Positions 12,901-23,851 of a stretch of 64,000 nt of DNA are shown piece by piece. Each line of letters begins with the position of its first letter. Within the stretch, counting starts at the first letter, position 1. A program made the position numbers and the translations under genes. The stretch lies in NCBI GenBank assembly GCA_022457155.1, contig JAJGOT010000494.1, positions 124,001-188,000 of the forward strand, written 5' to 3'. The notes below the pieces were generated by a model. The model saw nothing but the letters and a program-made list of their open reading frames with translations. It was not told the DNA's origin and made no database searches. The stretch is from Cladopsammia gracilis (taxonomy: Eukaryota > Cnidaria > Anthozoa > Scleractinia > Dendrophylliidae).

Positions 12901-15272
12901 CTTTTTCTTTTTCTTTTCTATTTACCACACAGAATGGTGATCAAAAACCTAACAAAGATTTCAAGAAAACAAGAACAAAAGAAGATGTTGACAAAGTTTT
13001 TACAGAATTTATTGGCAATGATGAAAAATTAAGAGTAAGTTAGAATGTTTTAACTTCTGCTTTTTAAATAATAATGAAGTTAGGGCATTTTGAAAATAAT
13101 AATATTTTTATTTTGTTTATGAAAATTATTTGGTTTATTACTGTTTTGCCTAAAAAATTCCTAATAAAAATGATTTTTGTTTTATTTGAAAACCATCTTA
13201 TAAATTTTCTTGAAACTTCATCTGCAGCTAGCTAGTAATAATTATGTGAGTACTACAAAATTTGAAAGTTTCATTATGAAGTGTCTGACTAGATTGTGAG
13301 AAAAACGACATCGTTTAAAACAAAGGGCAATAAGCTGGCATTGCTATAGTAACTGCTGTCGCTTGGAAACCAGTGACACCTAAAACTTTGATCACATTTC
13401 ATAAACTTGGTAAAGTATGAAAGCAATACAAGCATGTCTTCCCTGTGAAATCTTGATTTCAAAACATACACCCCAGGACAAAAAAAAACTTGAGTTGAGC
13501 CTCCTTAATGTTATAATTCTTGAGTTGTAAGCATAATATAATTTCATTAAAATATATTAGGGTTGTTGCATCAGATAGTTTTGTTCGGGTCAGGAAGGGA
13601 ATTTTAGAGGCAATATGCATGTTTGCTTGGGATATCCAACATCAACGAAAAGAATTGAAAAATGTCTGAAATGCTGTATAATGGGCTGTGTTCAAGTGCA
13701 ACTGGTGACCCTCTTTACAGCACGAAGTTACATGTATGTTATGAACTGTAACATGATATATTATTCAACTTTGGCACTTTTTGTTTTGTTTGCAGAGAAA
13801 ATATCTGAGACGACTCAAAGCTATAAGGGCAACTTTAGAATCTTCCTCATTCTTTCGTTCACATGAGGTTAGTTCTACATGTTTTATAATGTATTGATTT
13901 ATTTTATAAACCTGGGGAACAAAGCCCTATTATGTCTTAAATGCCTAATTCCTATTGTTTTTCATAAATTCCTAGTTCCACATTGCTATAGATATGGTCA
14001 TTTGTTATAAAGCGTAGTTTATTTTTAGTAGGATGCCACTGGGTATAAATTAAAATAATTTATGATAGACCAGCTTTCAATAAATTTATTGAGTGTGAAA
14101 AGTAATAACACAATTGCTGTGGTTTTTCATTGCTACGCTTTGCGATTGGCTGAAACATCTCATACCACTTTCTCGACCAATCAGAAGTAAAACCAAAACC
14201 GATCGTGACTTGCTCGCACATGTTTTTCCGCACCTGGCGTCGCCGACATGTAATTGCTTCGAGCTATGATCGGTTCATCGGATTGTTTACGACTGCTGTG
14301 ATTGGTCAGAGTAATTACTTTGGTTTTGGTTTTACCACACTCGATTGAAAACTGCTCTATGATCAATAAATTTTAAACTCAAGTAAGTTTGCAATTGCTT
14401 TGGTTTTGCATTACTAGGCTTCTAAAAAATCTCCTGCCACTTTATCAACCAATCAGAAGGAAAAACAAAACCAATTTTAGGGCAGACCTGCACCTTTCGT
14501 AACACCTCACAGGATTTGCTAAGAAAACATCTAGAACAAATAACACAACAATGGACCCTATAGCCCTAAAAACAATAGCGGTGCACCTTATCCAGGTCTA
14601 ATGAAATTTGAGGTTCCAAAGAGGTGCAGGCCTACTGCAATTTTAACTTGCTGGCATGCGTTTTTCCACCCTTGGTGGCGGCTACATGTATTTGCTTCGA
14701 GTTCTGATTGGTTCATTGGGTTGTCTGTGTCTGTTGTGATTGGCCAGAGTAATTACTTTGGTTTTGGTTTTACGACACTCAAGTAAAACTCGCTCTACAG
14801 ATTTGTATTACAGTATTACCAAGTAATGTATATTCAACTTATAAATTAATATTATTAATTTGTTATATAGCTGGAGTTTTTCTCAATACAACAAGTGTGT
14901 TGATCGGTTGATTCATGGTTATTTCCCGCCAATTGTCCTAAGTGGGCAACATTTGCAAAACCGGGCAACAATTTTGACATCAGAGGGTGAAATCTGGAAT
15001 ATCGATGTTTCCCATGACTTCATCTCACTCATGTAAGTGTTTAATATTGTTTTTAAATTCACATTTGATTATTCCAGGTGGTTGGGAGCTCTTTGTTATT
15101 TGTCCATGATGCATTTGGCAAAGCCAGCGTGTGGATGATAGATTTCGGCAAAACAGTTCCCCTTCAGGACGGCATGTGGCTGGACCACAGACAGCCCTGG
15201 CAAGAAGGTAACCATGAGGATGGGTATTTATGGGGACTTGACAACATGGTGGATATCTGGGCCCAAAGTTGA
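6966..15272 (+). CDS. ITPK: Inositol 1,4,5-trisphosphate 3-kinase (catalytic part, 8 exons)
   Basis: Phosphorylates IP3 to IP4 in the cytoplasm, ending IP3-driven calcium release. Exons: 6966-7068, 9402-9542, 10115-10187, 10757-10805, 11148-11297, 12933-13034, 13796-13867, 15078-15272. All junctions are GT-AG and join in frame to give 294 residues ending at a TGA. Exon 1 encodes the [13 protein letters not shown] segment, which in vertebrate enzymes lies at the calmodulin-binding/catalytic boundary, then WVQLAGHQG. Exon 2 carries the ILKK lysines and exon 3 the family signature [10 protein letters not shown]. Exon 5 has [10 protein letters not shown] and GFRIEGI; exon 8 has SSLLFVHD and the metal-binding WMIDFGKT, ending [20 protein letters not shown]. 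The catalytic domain is full length. N-terminal exons and the true start are not identified, so 6966 is only the first recognisable exon. Introns carry MITEs and a Penelope-like relic. Confidence 0.96.
7434..7811 (+). repeat. Two-copy direct repeat, about 175 bp unit
   Basis: The stretch 7434-7609 is repeated at 7635-7811 with few changes (shared words CATCCAATGCAATCAAATAT, CAACATCTACAATGGCTCGC, CATACAGCTCTGCCACTCAT). It lies in IP3-kinase intron 1. No coding content seen. Confidence 0.85.
7829..8290 (+). mobile_element. Penelope-like retroelement relic: GIY-YIG tail plus inverted 5' arm
   Basis: Positions 7953-8081 encode a tail reading [19 protein letters not shown]...DSIRAKLFV, which resembles the C-terminal part of the GIY-YIG endonuclease domain of Penelope-like elements. 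The 3' region at about 8240-8280 has a GACCTAGGAGAGGTC stem followed by GAAACGTC, a motif often found in the terminal part of these elements. The 69-nt arm 7829-7897 is a near-perfect inverted copy of 7942-8010, so the fragment begins with an inverted duplication of its own coding sequence. The reverse transcriptase domain is absent and the copy is dead. Assignment rests on recalled family similarity. Confidence 0.65.
8382..8573. mobile_element. MITE with GTGCAGTTCCAGAAAA ends
   Basis: TGTGCAGTTCCAGAAAA at the left is matched by TTTTCTGGAACTGCACA at the right. The interior is G-rich (GGGGGTGGGGG, GGGGGCCGGGGG). It lies in IP3-kinase intron 1. Confidence 0.7.
10918..11128 (-). mobile_element. 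MITE with TTAACCCTTTAAGC-type ends, copy 2
   Basis: Inverted relative of 6597-6779, ending GGGCTTAAAGGGTTAA just before IP3-kinase exon 5. Shared internal words include TCATGAGAATTAAGGACATG and ATTGATAAGGCATTGATATT in reverse complement. Confidence 0.75.
13268..13510 (+). repeat. Dispersed repeat, pair with 32053-32280
   Basis: About 240 bp containing AAACAAAGGGCAATAAGCTG, CGCTTGGAAACCAGTGACAC and AAGCATGTCTTCCCTG. The same words recur in order and orientation at 32053-32280. It lies in IP3-kinase intron 6. No terminal structure could be fixed. Confidence 0.8.
14087..14359 (-). mobile_element. MITE, 'GTTTTCAATTGAGTGTCG' family, copy 2
   Basis: Reverse-orientation copy ending CTCGATTGAAAACTGCTCTA, with a degraded left end. 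It is nearly adjacent to copy 3 and serves as an uninterrupted reference for the insertion inside that copy. It lies in IP3-kinase intron 7. Confidence 0.85.
14378..14798 (-). mobile_element. MITE, 'GTTTTCAATTGAGTGTCG' family, copy 3, split by a nested element
   Basis: The left part (14378-14479) and right part (14638-14798) together match the interior of copies 2 and 4. Between them sits a 158-bp element with an 8-bp target duplication. This nesting fixes the ends of the inserted element. Confidence 0.8.
14480..14637 (+). mobile_element. Variable-end element, copy A (8-bp target duplication)
   Basis: Flanked by CAATTTTA at 14472-14479 and 14638-14645. The core (TTTGCTAAGAAAACAT..., AACACAACAATGGACCCTA, CCAGGTCTAATGAAATTTGA) is shared with the copies at 18106 and 35778. 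The ends are inverted repeats built on CCTGCACC / GGTGCAGG, which those copies lack. A related word, GGTGCACC, follows the inner AACAATAGC. An 8-bp duplication suggests hAT-type transposition. No coding capacity. Confidence 0.75.
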
Positions 15273-18105
15273 TCGTTATCTAGTAGAAAATAATTTAATT
15301 TTGTACATAGTATGTTCCATTTTCTAATTTACAGTAGAGCCTACTTCATGACCACATCATTAATACTGCCACTTCCTTATAATTAATATGGCTATTTTTT
15401 TTCTGGACCCAAACAACAGTTCATCAGTCACATATTAACATACTTGAGACCAACCACATTTAATATTATAAATTTTGTCTCCTTTAATGCAACCAATATC
15501 CAATGGTTGCTGGATTATTAAGGCACCACTATAAATAGACTGTTGACAGTCCCTTATTTTTCTGTGTTGGTTGAGTAAGACTGTTTAGCTGCCATCTTGA
15601 ATGTCATGGTGCAAGAAAAACTGGGAGAGTACAAAAAGTGCTCAGGCAGAGGGGGGGGGGGGGGGGGGGGAGGGGGGTGAAAGTGAAGATAGCAGAGCAG
15701 TTTATTTTGTAGTCTGATCCAAGCTGTTATATATATCATGCCTTGGCATTGGCAGCTAAACAAACTTAACCATAGTTAAGTGATACAGTGATGATCAACT
15801 TGTCTGTTAATCACTGCTAGCAATTTTTTAAAACTTAAAAATTTAATTTTAATACTTGGAACTTAGTGAATCCAAGGTTTTGTGACAAATACATCTATAA
15901 TCATCAACATCACTCAGGGCTGTGCTCTGGCCAGCAGTGCCCGGGTGCCATAGGTGACTAACTTTTGTTTTCGGGCAAGGGTCATAATACAATGTATGAT
16001 AAAGTATGAACATATTATTCAATAGCTAGGAAAAGTAGACAAAAATGCATTATATACCAGATCACAGAACTAACAATTAAAAAGAAGTGAATCTATTTCA
16101 AAGTAGCAATATAATTATTAGAATTATAAATTATAGTGATTTCACGAAATCCGTGAAACAAACTTAAGCAGCCATTGTCTGATTGTCAAAGGTAAACAAA
16201 AGGAAACAATGGAATAATGTTATTAGTGTCTGGTAGTGTCTATTTGTCTAATATCTATTTCATGGATTATCTGAAACCACTATAACAAATATTACAATAA
16301 AAAATGTCTGAGATAGATGGGATACTGTAAAGTCTCAAAAATAATATCCCTCATGACTTATAAATCATTTTATTCAATGTTACCTTTAACTATCATTTCA
16401 TATTCAGCATTTGCTACTTCTGAGTAAGATGTGATGCCGGTTTTATGCACAATTGTCACTAAAAAGGATATTATTAATGAGCTCTGTCAAAGCTGGACAC
16501 CTTTGGGAACAGCTGCTGTCTGTCTTAGAGAGGTGTCCACCTTATGATAGAGAGATTAATAACAGACAACCAAGTGACAATAATTATTATCGCCAGAATG
16601 AGCTGGTAATTGATGTTCATCTTAGAGAGGTGTCAGCCTTATTCAGAGATTAGTTCGAGATGACCAAGTGAAATTTGGCCAGAAACGGCCAGTAATAAAT
16701 AATAATACTGCTGTTTATTGATGTCCAACTTAGAGAGGTGTCTACCTCAGTTTTTTGTCAATAATTCAGTTGAATAGATCAGTCTTCAATGTCCAGGCAG
16801 TCAGGGATGTAGCTAAGAGCCAGCTACTGGCTAATTTCACCAGCTGAAAGAGAACTTATGACTGGCTGAAACTTCACTACAAAACAAAGACTCGGGGTGA
16901 TTTTGAAAGTGCACAAGCCAGAAAAGCCAGCTGGGCTTGTTAATGAGCCTGCTCAGTTTTTTCTTAGCTACACCCCTGGGCAGTTATTATTCCTTTAAGT
17001 TAGTTTGCAGTCTGTAATAAAGTTATATCAAGGGCTGTTCTGGTTTCCCCATTGTTGTTCTGAAAAAACATCATGTTTGATATGCCAGGTATTTATTTCT
17101 GAGAATAATATTGCTTTCAGAAGGTTACTACTTTTGCTATTTTATTCATCATCAAATTTTGTCACAACGTTTTTAAGGAGGGGGTGGGGGGAGGGTACTT
17201 GTTTTTGGAACTTTGCAATAGTACAATGCTCCTATAAGTGTATTATAGATCAAAATATTAATGTCTGCTTAAGAGACTGGGTGTAAATAGTACTGAACTA
17301 ATAATTTGCAGTCCATGGTTATAATAACTGGATTGTGTTAGTTAACTCTCTCATGCCCGGAGATGACCTTGATCAACCTCGATCAAGTAATGTGGTTATT
17401 ATTAATAACATTATTATTTTAGTGTGTGAATAGAGGTCTACAATGTGATCATTGAACAGCATTTTTCATTAGTGCTGTTTGCTTTTAATGTATTTTAACT
17501 TTTGAAAGGGTTAACCTCTATCGAGGGTGCTCACCATTTACAAAAAAATCATGTGGGATAACTGTTGAATAATCATGGTAAGGGTTACTTCGAAAATCAA
17601 AGAGATTTCACTTAGCATGTTCCTTAGCATGTACAGTTCTTTTTTTTTTCTCTCTCCTTCATATGAGACTGGAACTCCAGAATGTACTCCACAATTTCCA
17701 ACCAAATTTTAAAGAAAATGAACTGTCCCATTTGCTTTCAAAGCCAGTTTACTAGTAATTTTGGTTAAATGGTAAGCACCCTTGCCCGTCAAACTGTTGG
17801 TAATGCTACCAATTGGAACTTGACATGTTCAGTACTTTGGTGCGTGTCAATACGTTTTTAGTACAAAACCCTGCGGGGGGGGGGGGGGGGGGAGACTTAC
17901 ATATAAAAATGACAGGGATGATCATCACACCTTTAAGAGGTTGAAATTTGTGGTTTGGTGCCCATGAGGGTGTTTGATTAGTTAAAAATGACCACTGTTA
18001 TTCAAAGTAAGTCTGATAACACATCCAAGTTTAGGGTATCAAACTGCTAAAATATGAGATCCCCCCCCCCCCTGAGTACAGAACTTGTTCAATAGGCAGC
18101 TGATG

Positions 18106-18266
18106 GGGTAGTACAGCACTTGTCCAAACAATGTCTGTGATTTGCTAAGAAAACAATAGATTTGTCCCGCTGGGATAGGGATTAGAGATAGGGGCATTGT
18201 TCAAGTGATATATCAATTGTATTGTTCGCCAATCACAGACATTGTTTGGACGTCTATGGGGTCGCC
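18106..18266 (+). mobile_element. Variable-end element, copy D (8- to 9-bp target duplication)
   Basis: Flanked by CAGCTGATG at 18097-18105 and 18267-18275. It shares the head GATTTGCTAAGAAAACAATA with the copies at 14480 and 35778. Its arms are different: GTCCAAACAATGTCTGTGAT is matched by a perfect inverted copy at the right end. The inner segment GGCATTGTTCAAGTG repeats the arm word CATTGTT(TGGA)CAAGTG with a 4-nt gap. The right half of the core is more diverged than in the other two copies. Confidence 0.7.
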
Positions 18267-19771
18267 CAGCTGATGTAGTTTAACTCTTAGTACAGTGATC
18301 TCATTTTCAAAGAAATAACAAATACTTACCTTACTAACGATTGCGTTGACATTACACCTGATATATTTTATTAGTATATACCAAAACCTGCAGAGGATGG
18401 TGCTACTCAACTCAGAATAGTATTTGGTATTCAACTCCAGGCATTGTTGTGGATTTTGTACACCCATTTTTTTCCCCTGTAGATGTTTTTCACTCACATG
18501 ACCTTCAGTCCAGTGGGACTCAAATGACAGATGCCTTGGCAGCCATGTTGGTGCACATAACAAAAGCAGTTCATTAAAATTCTTTTGTAGGTGTGCACCA
18601 ACATGGCCGCTGTGATGTAACGTGAAAACCACCTATATTTTTGTCAGAAATAAACTATTTTTGGCTGGGTATCCACTGGTTTGGTATATACTACATCTAT
18701 TCACCTCAGTGTTGGTGAAGAGTGGTAGATATTTACCTCGCTGCTTTGCCTCTCGGCAAATATCCACCACTATTCACCTCCACTCTGATGAAGAATATAA
18801 TTTTATTGTCATTTACTATCAAAACTATTGGAATGGCCAAATGGTTGTTTGAATGGATTTGATTTGTATCACATGATCAGCACTTTTTTGAGGACACGGT
18901 AAAAAAGTTGAACTCTGTGTGAAACAATTTCAACTCGATTGTCAGAGTGCAGTCAAGAACAAAATACTCCCTTCAAGGTTCCAGGATACTTTTTTGTCTT
19001 GGCAAGTATGTTTATAGCCTGCACATGGCAAATTTTAATCCAAGAATGGCTTGAGGACACACATGACAACATTGTCATATTTGCACTTGACCAAACTCAA
19101 CTGTGAGTTGAAACTGGTTAATTGAAAAATTGAATTTGACATTAACATTAATCATGTGTAAGTGTCAGGTTACTTTCAGTTTGAATTTTAAATGAGTTGT
19201 TTTTCAACTCGGAAATTCAATGCTGTACAGCCAAGTCATTAGAAATCTGTAAAATATTTGTAGAAAGTAAAAAAATATAAAAGACAATTTTTAAGTTTAA
19301 TGTTTAACTTAAAAAATTCAGGACTTGTTTCTTTTGTCCACTTTTTATTATCATCTGCTGTTGTTGTTATGTTGTACAGTACCTTACATCATTAAAAACT
19401 TTTGTATGAAAGTATTGACTATTGGGTCCAGTTCTAGCTACATTGTATGTGCCTTTTAGAGTTTAGTTACAGATCTAAGCCAACATGTGAATAAGAAACA
19501 TTCAGAGACTTAGTTTTTGCTTCTCCGTCCCCCCTCCCCCCCTCCCGCTGCATCTAACTCCCTTCCCTCCCTCCAACACTGTGACCATTACTTATCACAG
19601 GCTCAGTGGTAATGGCTGATAAAGCAAGCGATCAAGTGAAATTTTGCCCCACTATAATTACTCATTCAATGCATCGTGATTCATAAGTTCAAGGTCAAGT
19701 TACAGATGAAGTGAAATTTGGACTTATGGGGTGTATGCTTTGAGGGAAACGACTGTATATTCCATTATTTT

Positions 19772-19886
19772 CCTTTTCAAAGCAAGGCCAAGTGCAAAGC
19801 CATTCATACGAATACGAGTTTGATTTCACATGCAAATAAAACACATCCATGTGAATGGTTTTGCACTTGGCCTCGGTTTGAAAAGG
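19772..19886. repeat. Hairpin MITE with CCTTTTCAAAGC ends
   Basis: Arms containing CCTTTTCAAAGCAAGGCCAA and GCACTTGGCCTCGGTTTGAA are inverted copies with a few mismatches, about 35 nt each, around a short AT-rich loop. Confidence 0.75.
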
Positions 19887-19989
19887 AGGCTAAGAGCAAC
19901 TGGGAAATGGGCTATCGAGTTTCAGTATAAATTTACTAGCATTCTATCATGAATGCTGTTCTCTTATTGGCTACATACTATTGTCAGTT

Positions 19990-20390
19990 TGCAGTTGTTA
20001 TTTATATCATTATTCAATAAAAACGTGAGCCTGTCTTGTTGTTAAGTTTTGAATGTCTAGTAGATTTATACTAAAACAATTTTATTATACGCTCTTGATT
20101 TCTATGCGTGATAGCCTGCAGTGTAGGTGTTTTATTTTTGGTGGATGAGTGTTGAATTTAGTGTTTGGTTGCCATTTTGGTTTTGCACTCCCACATCCTT
20201 GGTCGCATCTTTTGACTCGCCTCTCTTATTGGCTACGCTACTCACTGTCTATCCTGTTGTAGAAAGTGAGTGTCTGCAGTTGACAGTTTGCGGTTGTTAT
20301 TTATATATCATTCAATAAAAACGTGAGCCTGTCTTGTTAATTTTTGAACGTCCAGTAGATTTATACCAAAACAATTAGATTATTCGCACA
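19990..20390 (+). repeat. Two-copy direct repeat
   Basis: TTCAATAAAAACGTGAGCCT followed by GTCTTGTT and GTAGATTTATA occurs at about 20013-20090 and again at about 20311-20385, each preceded by CAGTTTGC(A/G)GTTGTTATTTA. This is a local duplication with a 300-bp offset. Confidence 0.75.
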
Positions 20391-20715
20391 TTAACACATA
20401 ACATCATTAATATAAATAATTTTCAAAAGGCCACTCAAAAATAATTACATTTAATTTTATTAACCCATAATAACATACATTGGCAATGAAGGTGACCAAC
20501 ATTTTGTATGTGAATTATTAAACAGAGAAATTTAAACCAATTATCACTTTTGCAAGACAGACAGAACAGACAATAAAACCACTAAAAACAATATTAGCTG
20601 TAGCTTTAGAGAAAAGTCTCGGAAATAAATAAAACTCATTGTCATTTTTTGAGATCATAACTCAAGCTGTCTCTATTGATCGCACTATAATTATTAGCAA
20701 ACAGAGGAAAAATGA

Positions 20716-20970
20716 TAAACTACAAATAAATGAACTCTACAAAATAAGAGCTTGGCAAACTTACCAGGCTTGCAAAATTTAAGCATGATATGGTAAAATA
20801 ATAATGTTGAGAAATGAACTTGTAAAGTATCAACATTTTACAGACTTAAGAAAAATAATACAACAAGCTACAAATAATGAACTTCACAAAATCGAAAGAG
20901 CTTGGCAAACTTAGCAGGCTTTGAAAATTTGAGTGTACGATGTCGTAAAATAATAATGTTGAGAAATGTT
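20716..20970 (+). repeat. Two-copy direct repeat
   Basis: CTACAAATAA, AGAGCTTGGCAAACTTA and AAAATAATAATGTTGAGAAATG occur in the same order at about 20716-20818 and 20869-20970. Confidence 0.75.
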
Positions 20971-21284
20971 GAGGATTCTTTATAAATTTTACAGTATTTG
21001 AAAGGTGACTTCCCAAAGCATATTCAACACATCAGACTTATATTTACTGTGATCACAAAGTTTGACATGCTCTTAGTATACATTGCATACATGCACTCCA
21101 TTTGTTAGTAGCGCATTGTATGAATTATGCTAATGAGGGAACAATGACAGCAAAGATTTCTCTTTACCAGTTAATTTTAAAAAGGTTCTAAAAAGAAAAA
21201 AGACAACAATATTAAATTGGAAGTAATACACACATTACACACAATAAAAAAGGTTTAAAATATTGTGTGTAAGGAAGGCCTGTG

Positions 21285-22813
21285 TTATAAGTCATCCAGT
21301 GTATTAAGCGCCTCGATCACTAGTCCATCATCTTCACCTCCTGAGCCCTCCATCAAATCAGAACTGCTTCCTGCACTGATCAGAGATGCACTGAGTGGGG
21401 CAACTGAAGACAAATGTCAAGAAATACATGTATGTCACTTCCCAAAGGAGAGGAAATCTTAATGAATTGTACTCAGTAGCTGGTTTACAATAAAATCGGA
21501 TAAAACCGTGAAACTGAAAATACTTCTTGAATGTCGATGAGCTCTGAACTTCAATTACACTTTACTCCTCGGGAGGGGGAGCACTTTATATACTCTATGC
21601 TAGGCTATATAAAGGAATTGCCTTTCTCACCCTCTTACTTTGTGAAAATGTAGCAAAATTCGAACTTTTAGTATTTGAATGGGTTGCCAAAATGCACTGG
21701 GAACCAAAGGATGGCAATCAAACAAAGTATTACAAGGGTATCAAACAAAAACTGGGCAGAAATTACAAGCAAAGGTTATGCTTGCTGTCGGAAAATTCTT
21801 GAGTTGGTACAGTTCTTTGGCCTATCTGTGAGATACAAAAAAAGGTATATGAGGGTATGGGGTACATATGTGAAAGGGAGTATCATTTTGGAGCCTCCCC
21901 GAATAAAACTTATTGAGTATCCCCCAGGGTATAAATTATGTTAGTCCTACCACCACCCCCCAGCGAGGTAAGTTTTTGTCCTCACCTGAAGTTATGAGAG
22001 CACAAGAGGATGTTCTTGATACACTAACTACAAACTGTCTTTGGGCTTGCTTTGCTCTGAAAAGAATCAAGAATAAAGAATGTTTAAACGGGGAGCTCAC
22101 ATCAATGAAAAGTTATTCAGTGAGGACTGTAATCAAGTAGTATGAACTCTAGCAGGACTCAGCAAAAAAGTGTCAAAATGGACAACATTATTCTTCATTT
22201 ATTTTCTCAAAAAGTATTTATAATTGTGTGGTAAGCTATATCTCATATGAAAGGGTAGTAAATAACTTTTCCAAAAAAAAGTTTTGTTTGAAAAAATATA
22301 CCATAATGTTGTATTTAATTGCATGCATTAGCATAACTTTTCCACAATTGCCTATAAATTTGGACAAAAAAGCATATTGGTTCAAACTGATGTGTAGTAC
22401 AAGAAAAAAGTTTCCTTGTTTTTTATAAGCTTAGTGTTCCTAGAGTAAATCTATGCAGAGGAATCGACTGACGTGCAAGTGAAAATTTGGCCAGAAACAG
22501 CCAATAATAATATTTATTATTGACTGATGCCTGTGGCGGGATCTTTTATAGAGAGGTGACCGATTTACAGGGGTGTCCATTTTAAGAGATTTTGCTGAAC
22601 TCACAAACTAACACCAGCAGTCTGATGAAGGGCTTGAGTGGTTTGCAGTTTGGGACCTCTGGCAGCTGTTACATAACAAAACATAAACAAATGAAGAATG
22701 ATCCTCGCAGTTGTGAACGCAATTTAAGCAATTGCGAAAAGAAGCCTGAAAAAAATTCAGGACTTCAACGGGGTTCGAACCCGTGACCTCGCGATACCGG
22801 TGCGATGCTCTAA

Positions 22814-22846
<33 letters not shown>

Positions 22847-23661
22847 AGGTCAATTGTAGGTTCATATGTTCCCGTGATAGGAGTGAATGTGAATGATATA
22901 TATGAAATAAATCATATATGAACTGCGGAAATGAAGGCAAATATAAACACAAATCAGTGCGTGTTAGATAATCCTAGCAAAAAGGCAAATAATTAACCTA
23001 CCTAACATCTGGCTACCTTATGATATAAACTGATATAATATAAACCATATTAACTCTTTATATAACCAATACGTTCGTTGAATTTCCCTTGCAATTATCA
23101 GCTTTTTAAAAGCTACCAATAAAGCCTTATAAATACTGATCATGTGTAAATAGCATGTTTTTATGTATATAGTTCAAGTTCAAGTTCATTTATTCACACT
23201 TATTCAATTATTACAATAAACCAACATTAAGGAAATAAAAAAAAGTAAGAACAGAGCTAACTAGACATTGAATTAAACATAACAAAAGAAGAGTGTGTAG
23301 TAGCCAAAGGAGCCAAGCTTTCGAGTTGGCTACTACCACAGAGCAGCAATTTTTATTGTATTTCTTCTCCTTTACTTAACAGGTTCAAATTTAAGCTTAG
23401 CTCAAAACTGAATGTAAAAACTAGAAGCTTATTAAAAGCTCTCAGGTTCTAAATGATCCAGGTTGTAATGATACACGTGCAAAAAGTTTACACACAAAAA
23501 TCATACCTTGCGATGCGATGCGTCCACCTTGCGAACTTGCCGCCTTGAAAACAAAGGAAAATATCAATATAGATAAACAATAAAATCAAATATGAAGCTC
23601 GATTTACCTGTAAAATCATCCGGGAAGCACCTCGTAAAGATCGACCAGCAAAGGAAGCCAT
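21285..23661 (-). CDS. Small three-exon gene, predicted 69-residue protein with mitochondrial-type N-terminus
   Basis: Exons on the minus strand: 23661-23608, 23543-23507 and 21403-21285. Exon 1 starts AAAATGGC and encodes MASFAGRSLRGASRMILQ, then GTAAAT; exon 2 (37 nt) follows TTTCAAG, encodes AASSQGGRIASQ and ends before GTATGA; exon 3 follows TTTGTCTTCAG, encodes an acidic tail ending GLVIEALNTLDDL and stops at TAA. The phases (0, then 1) fit at both junctions, which supports a real gene. The first 30 residues are rich in Arg, Ser and Ala with no acidic residue, as in a mitochondrial presequence; the last 25 are acidic. I do not recognise the family. It is divergent from SPRTN, 190 bp away. 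Additional exons in the 2.1-kb intron cannot be excluded. Confidence 0.6.
21558..21930 (+). repeat. Diverged repeat with CTCCTCGGGAGGGGG end
   Basis: Begins TACTCCTCGGGAGGGGGAGC and ends near GAGTATCCCCCAGGGTATAA, roughly inverted. Interior words such as CTAGGCTATATAAAGG and GGTATGGGGTACATATGTGA resemble a repeat common in coral DNA as I recall it. The open frame across it is not a gene. It lies in the intron of the small minus-strand gene. Confidence 0.5.
22665..22950 (-). mobile_element. tRNA-derived repeat (SINE-like)
   Basis: On the minus strand, 22834 to 22762 reads as a tRNA-like head: GGCTTCATAGCTCAGTTG (A box), an anticodon-like arm with CGGTATCG, GGGTTCGAACC (B box), then GTTGAAGTC. 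The acceptor ends do not pair cleanly and U33 is replaced, so a working tRNA is unlikely. The tail (CCTGAATTTTTTTCAGGC, then GCAATTGCTTAAATTGCG) and the leading segment belong to a longer repeat. It lies in the intron of the small minus-strand gene. Confidence 0.7.
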
Positions 23662-23851
23662 TTTGTTTTATCAATCGTACCAGTTCATCCCGGTCGTATT
23701 CTGTTGAAAAGAGATTGGATCGAATCTAGCTGCCATATTGAAAACAGAGAAGACCCTGGAAACGAGCTAAGCGCCATCTTTGATTTTGTTGATAACCCAT
23801 ATATTAAAACTACAAGCAATTTTATAAGAAATTTTAACTAGGTTTTTACCA
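23662..23851. promoter_or_regulatory. Bidirectional promoter between SPRTN and the small mitochondrial-type gene
   Basis: Only 190 bp separate the two divergent start codons. The interval holds AAGATGGCGC (minus strand, about 23773-23782) and a CAATATGGC-type site, both close to the YY1 consensus AAnATGGC. A third AAAATGGC overlaps the start codon of the small gene. There is no clear TATA box at a useful distance, as in many housekeeping divergent promoters. Function is inferred from spacing and motifs. Confidence 0.6.

Larger units (their letters stand above)
15273..21284. other. Repeat-rich spacer between the IP3-kinase gene and the small minus-strand gene
   Basis: No exon is supported here. 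Contents: a long G run at 15649-15671; relatives of an AGAGAGGTGTCC repeat at about 16480-16760 (another at 22440-22580); a MITE at 16800-16982 with GGGATGTAGCTAAGA / TCTTAGCTACACCCC ends; the element at 18106-18266; an inverted pair around CATGTTGGTGCACA at 18540-18612; a palindrome at about 18713-18777; a hairpin at 19772-19886; two local duplications at 20000-20390 and 20716-20969. Frames of up to 139 codons in this stretch overlap these repeats and look spurious. Confidence 0.6.

Noticed and set aside
15554..15763. Proline-run frame over the G tract at 15649
   Set aside because: It is produced by the homopolymer alone.
16480..16760. Spaced AGAGAGGTGTCC repeats resembling a CRISPR-like array
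   Set aside because: The repeats are short, irregularly spaced and diverged, recur at 22440-22580, and the host is an animal. They are remains of a dispersed repeat.
18213..18632. 139-codon minus-strand frame, the longest in the 15-21 kb spacer
   Set aside because: It overlaps the end of the variable-end element and the CATGTTGGTGCACA inverted repeat, has no splice context and no recognisable domain.
22762..22834. Possible functional tRNA gene (minus strand)
   Set aside because: A and B boxes are present, but the anticodon stem has a mismatch, the base before the anticodon is not T, and it sits in a longer repeat. It is read as a SINE-like head.
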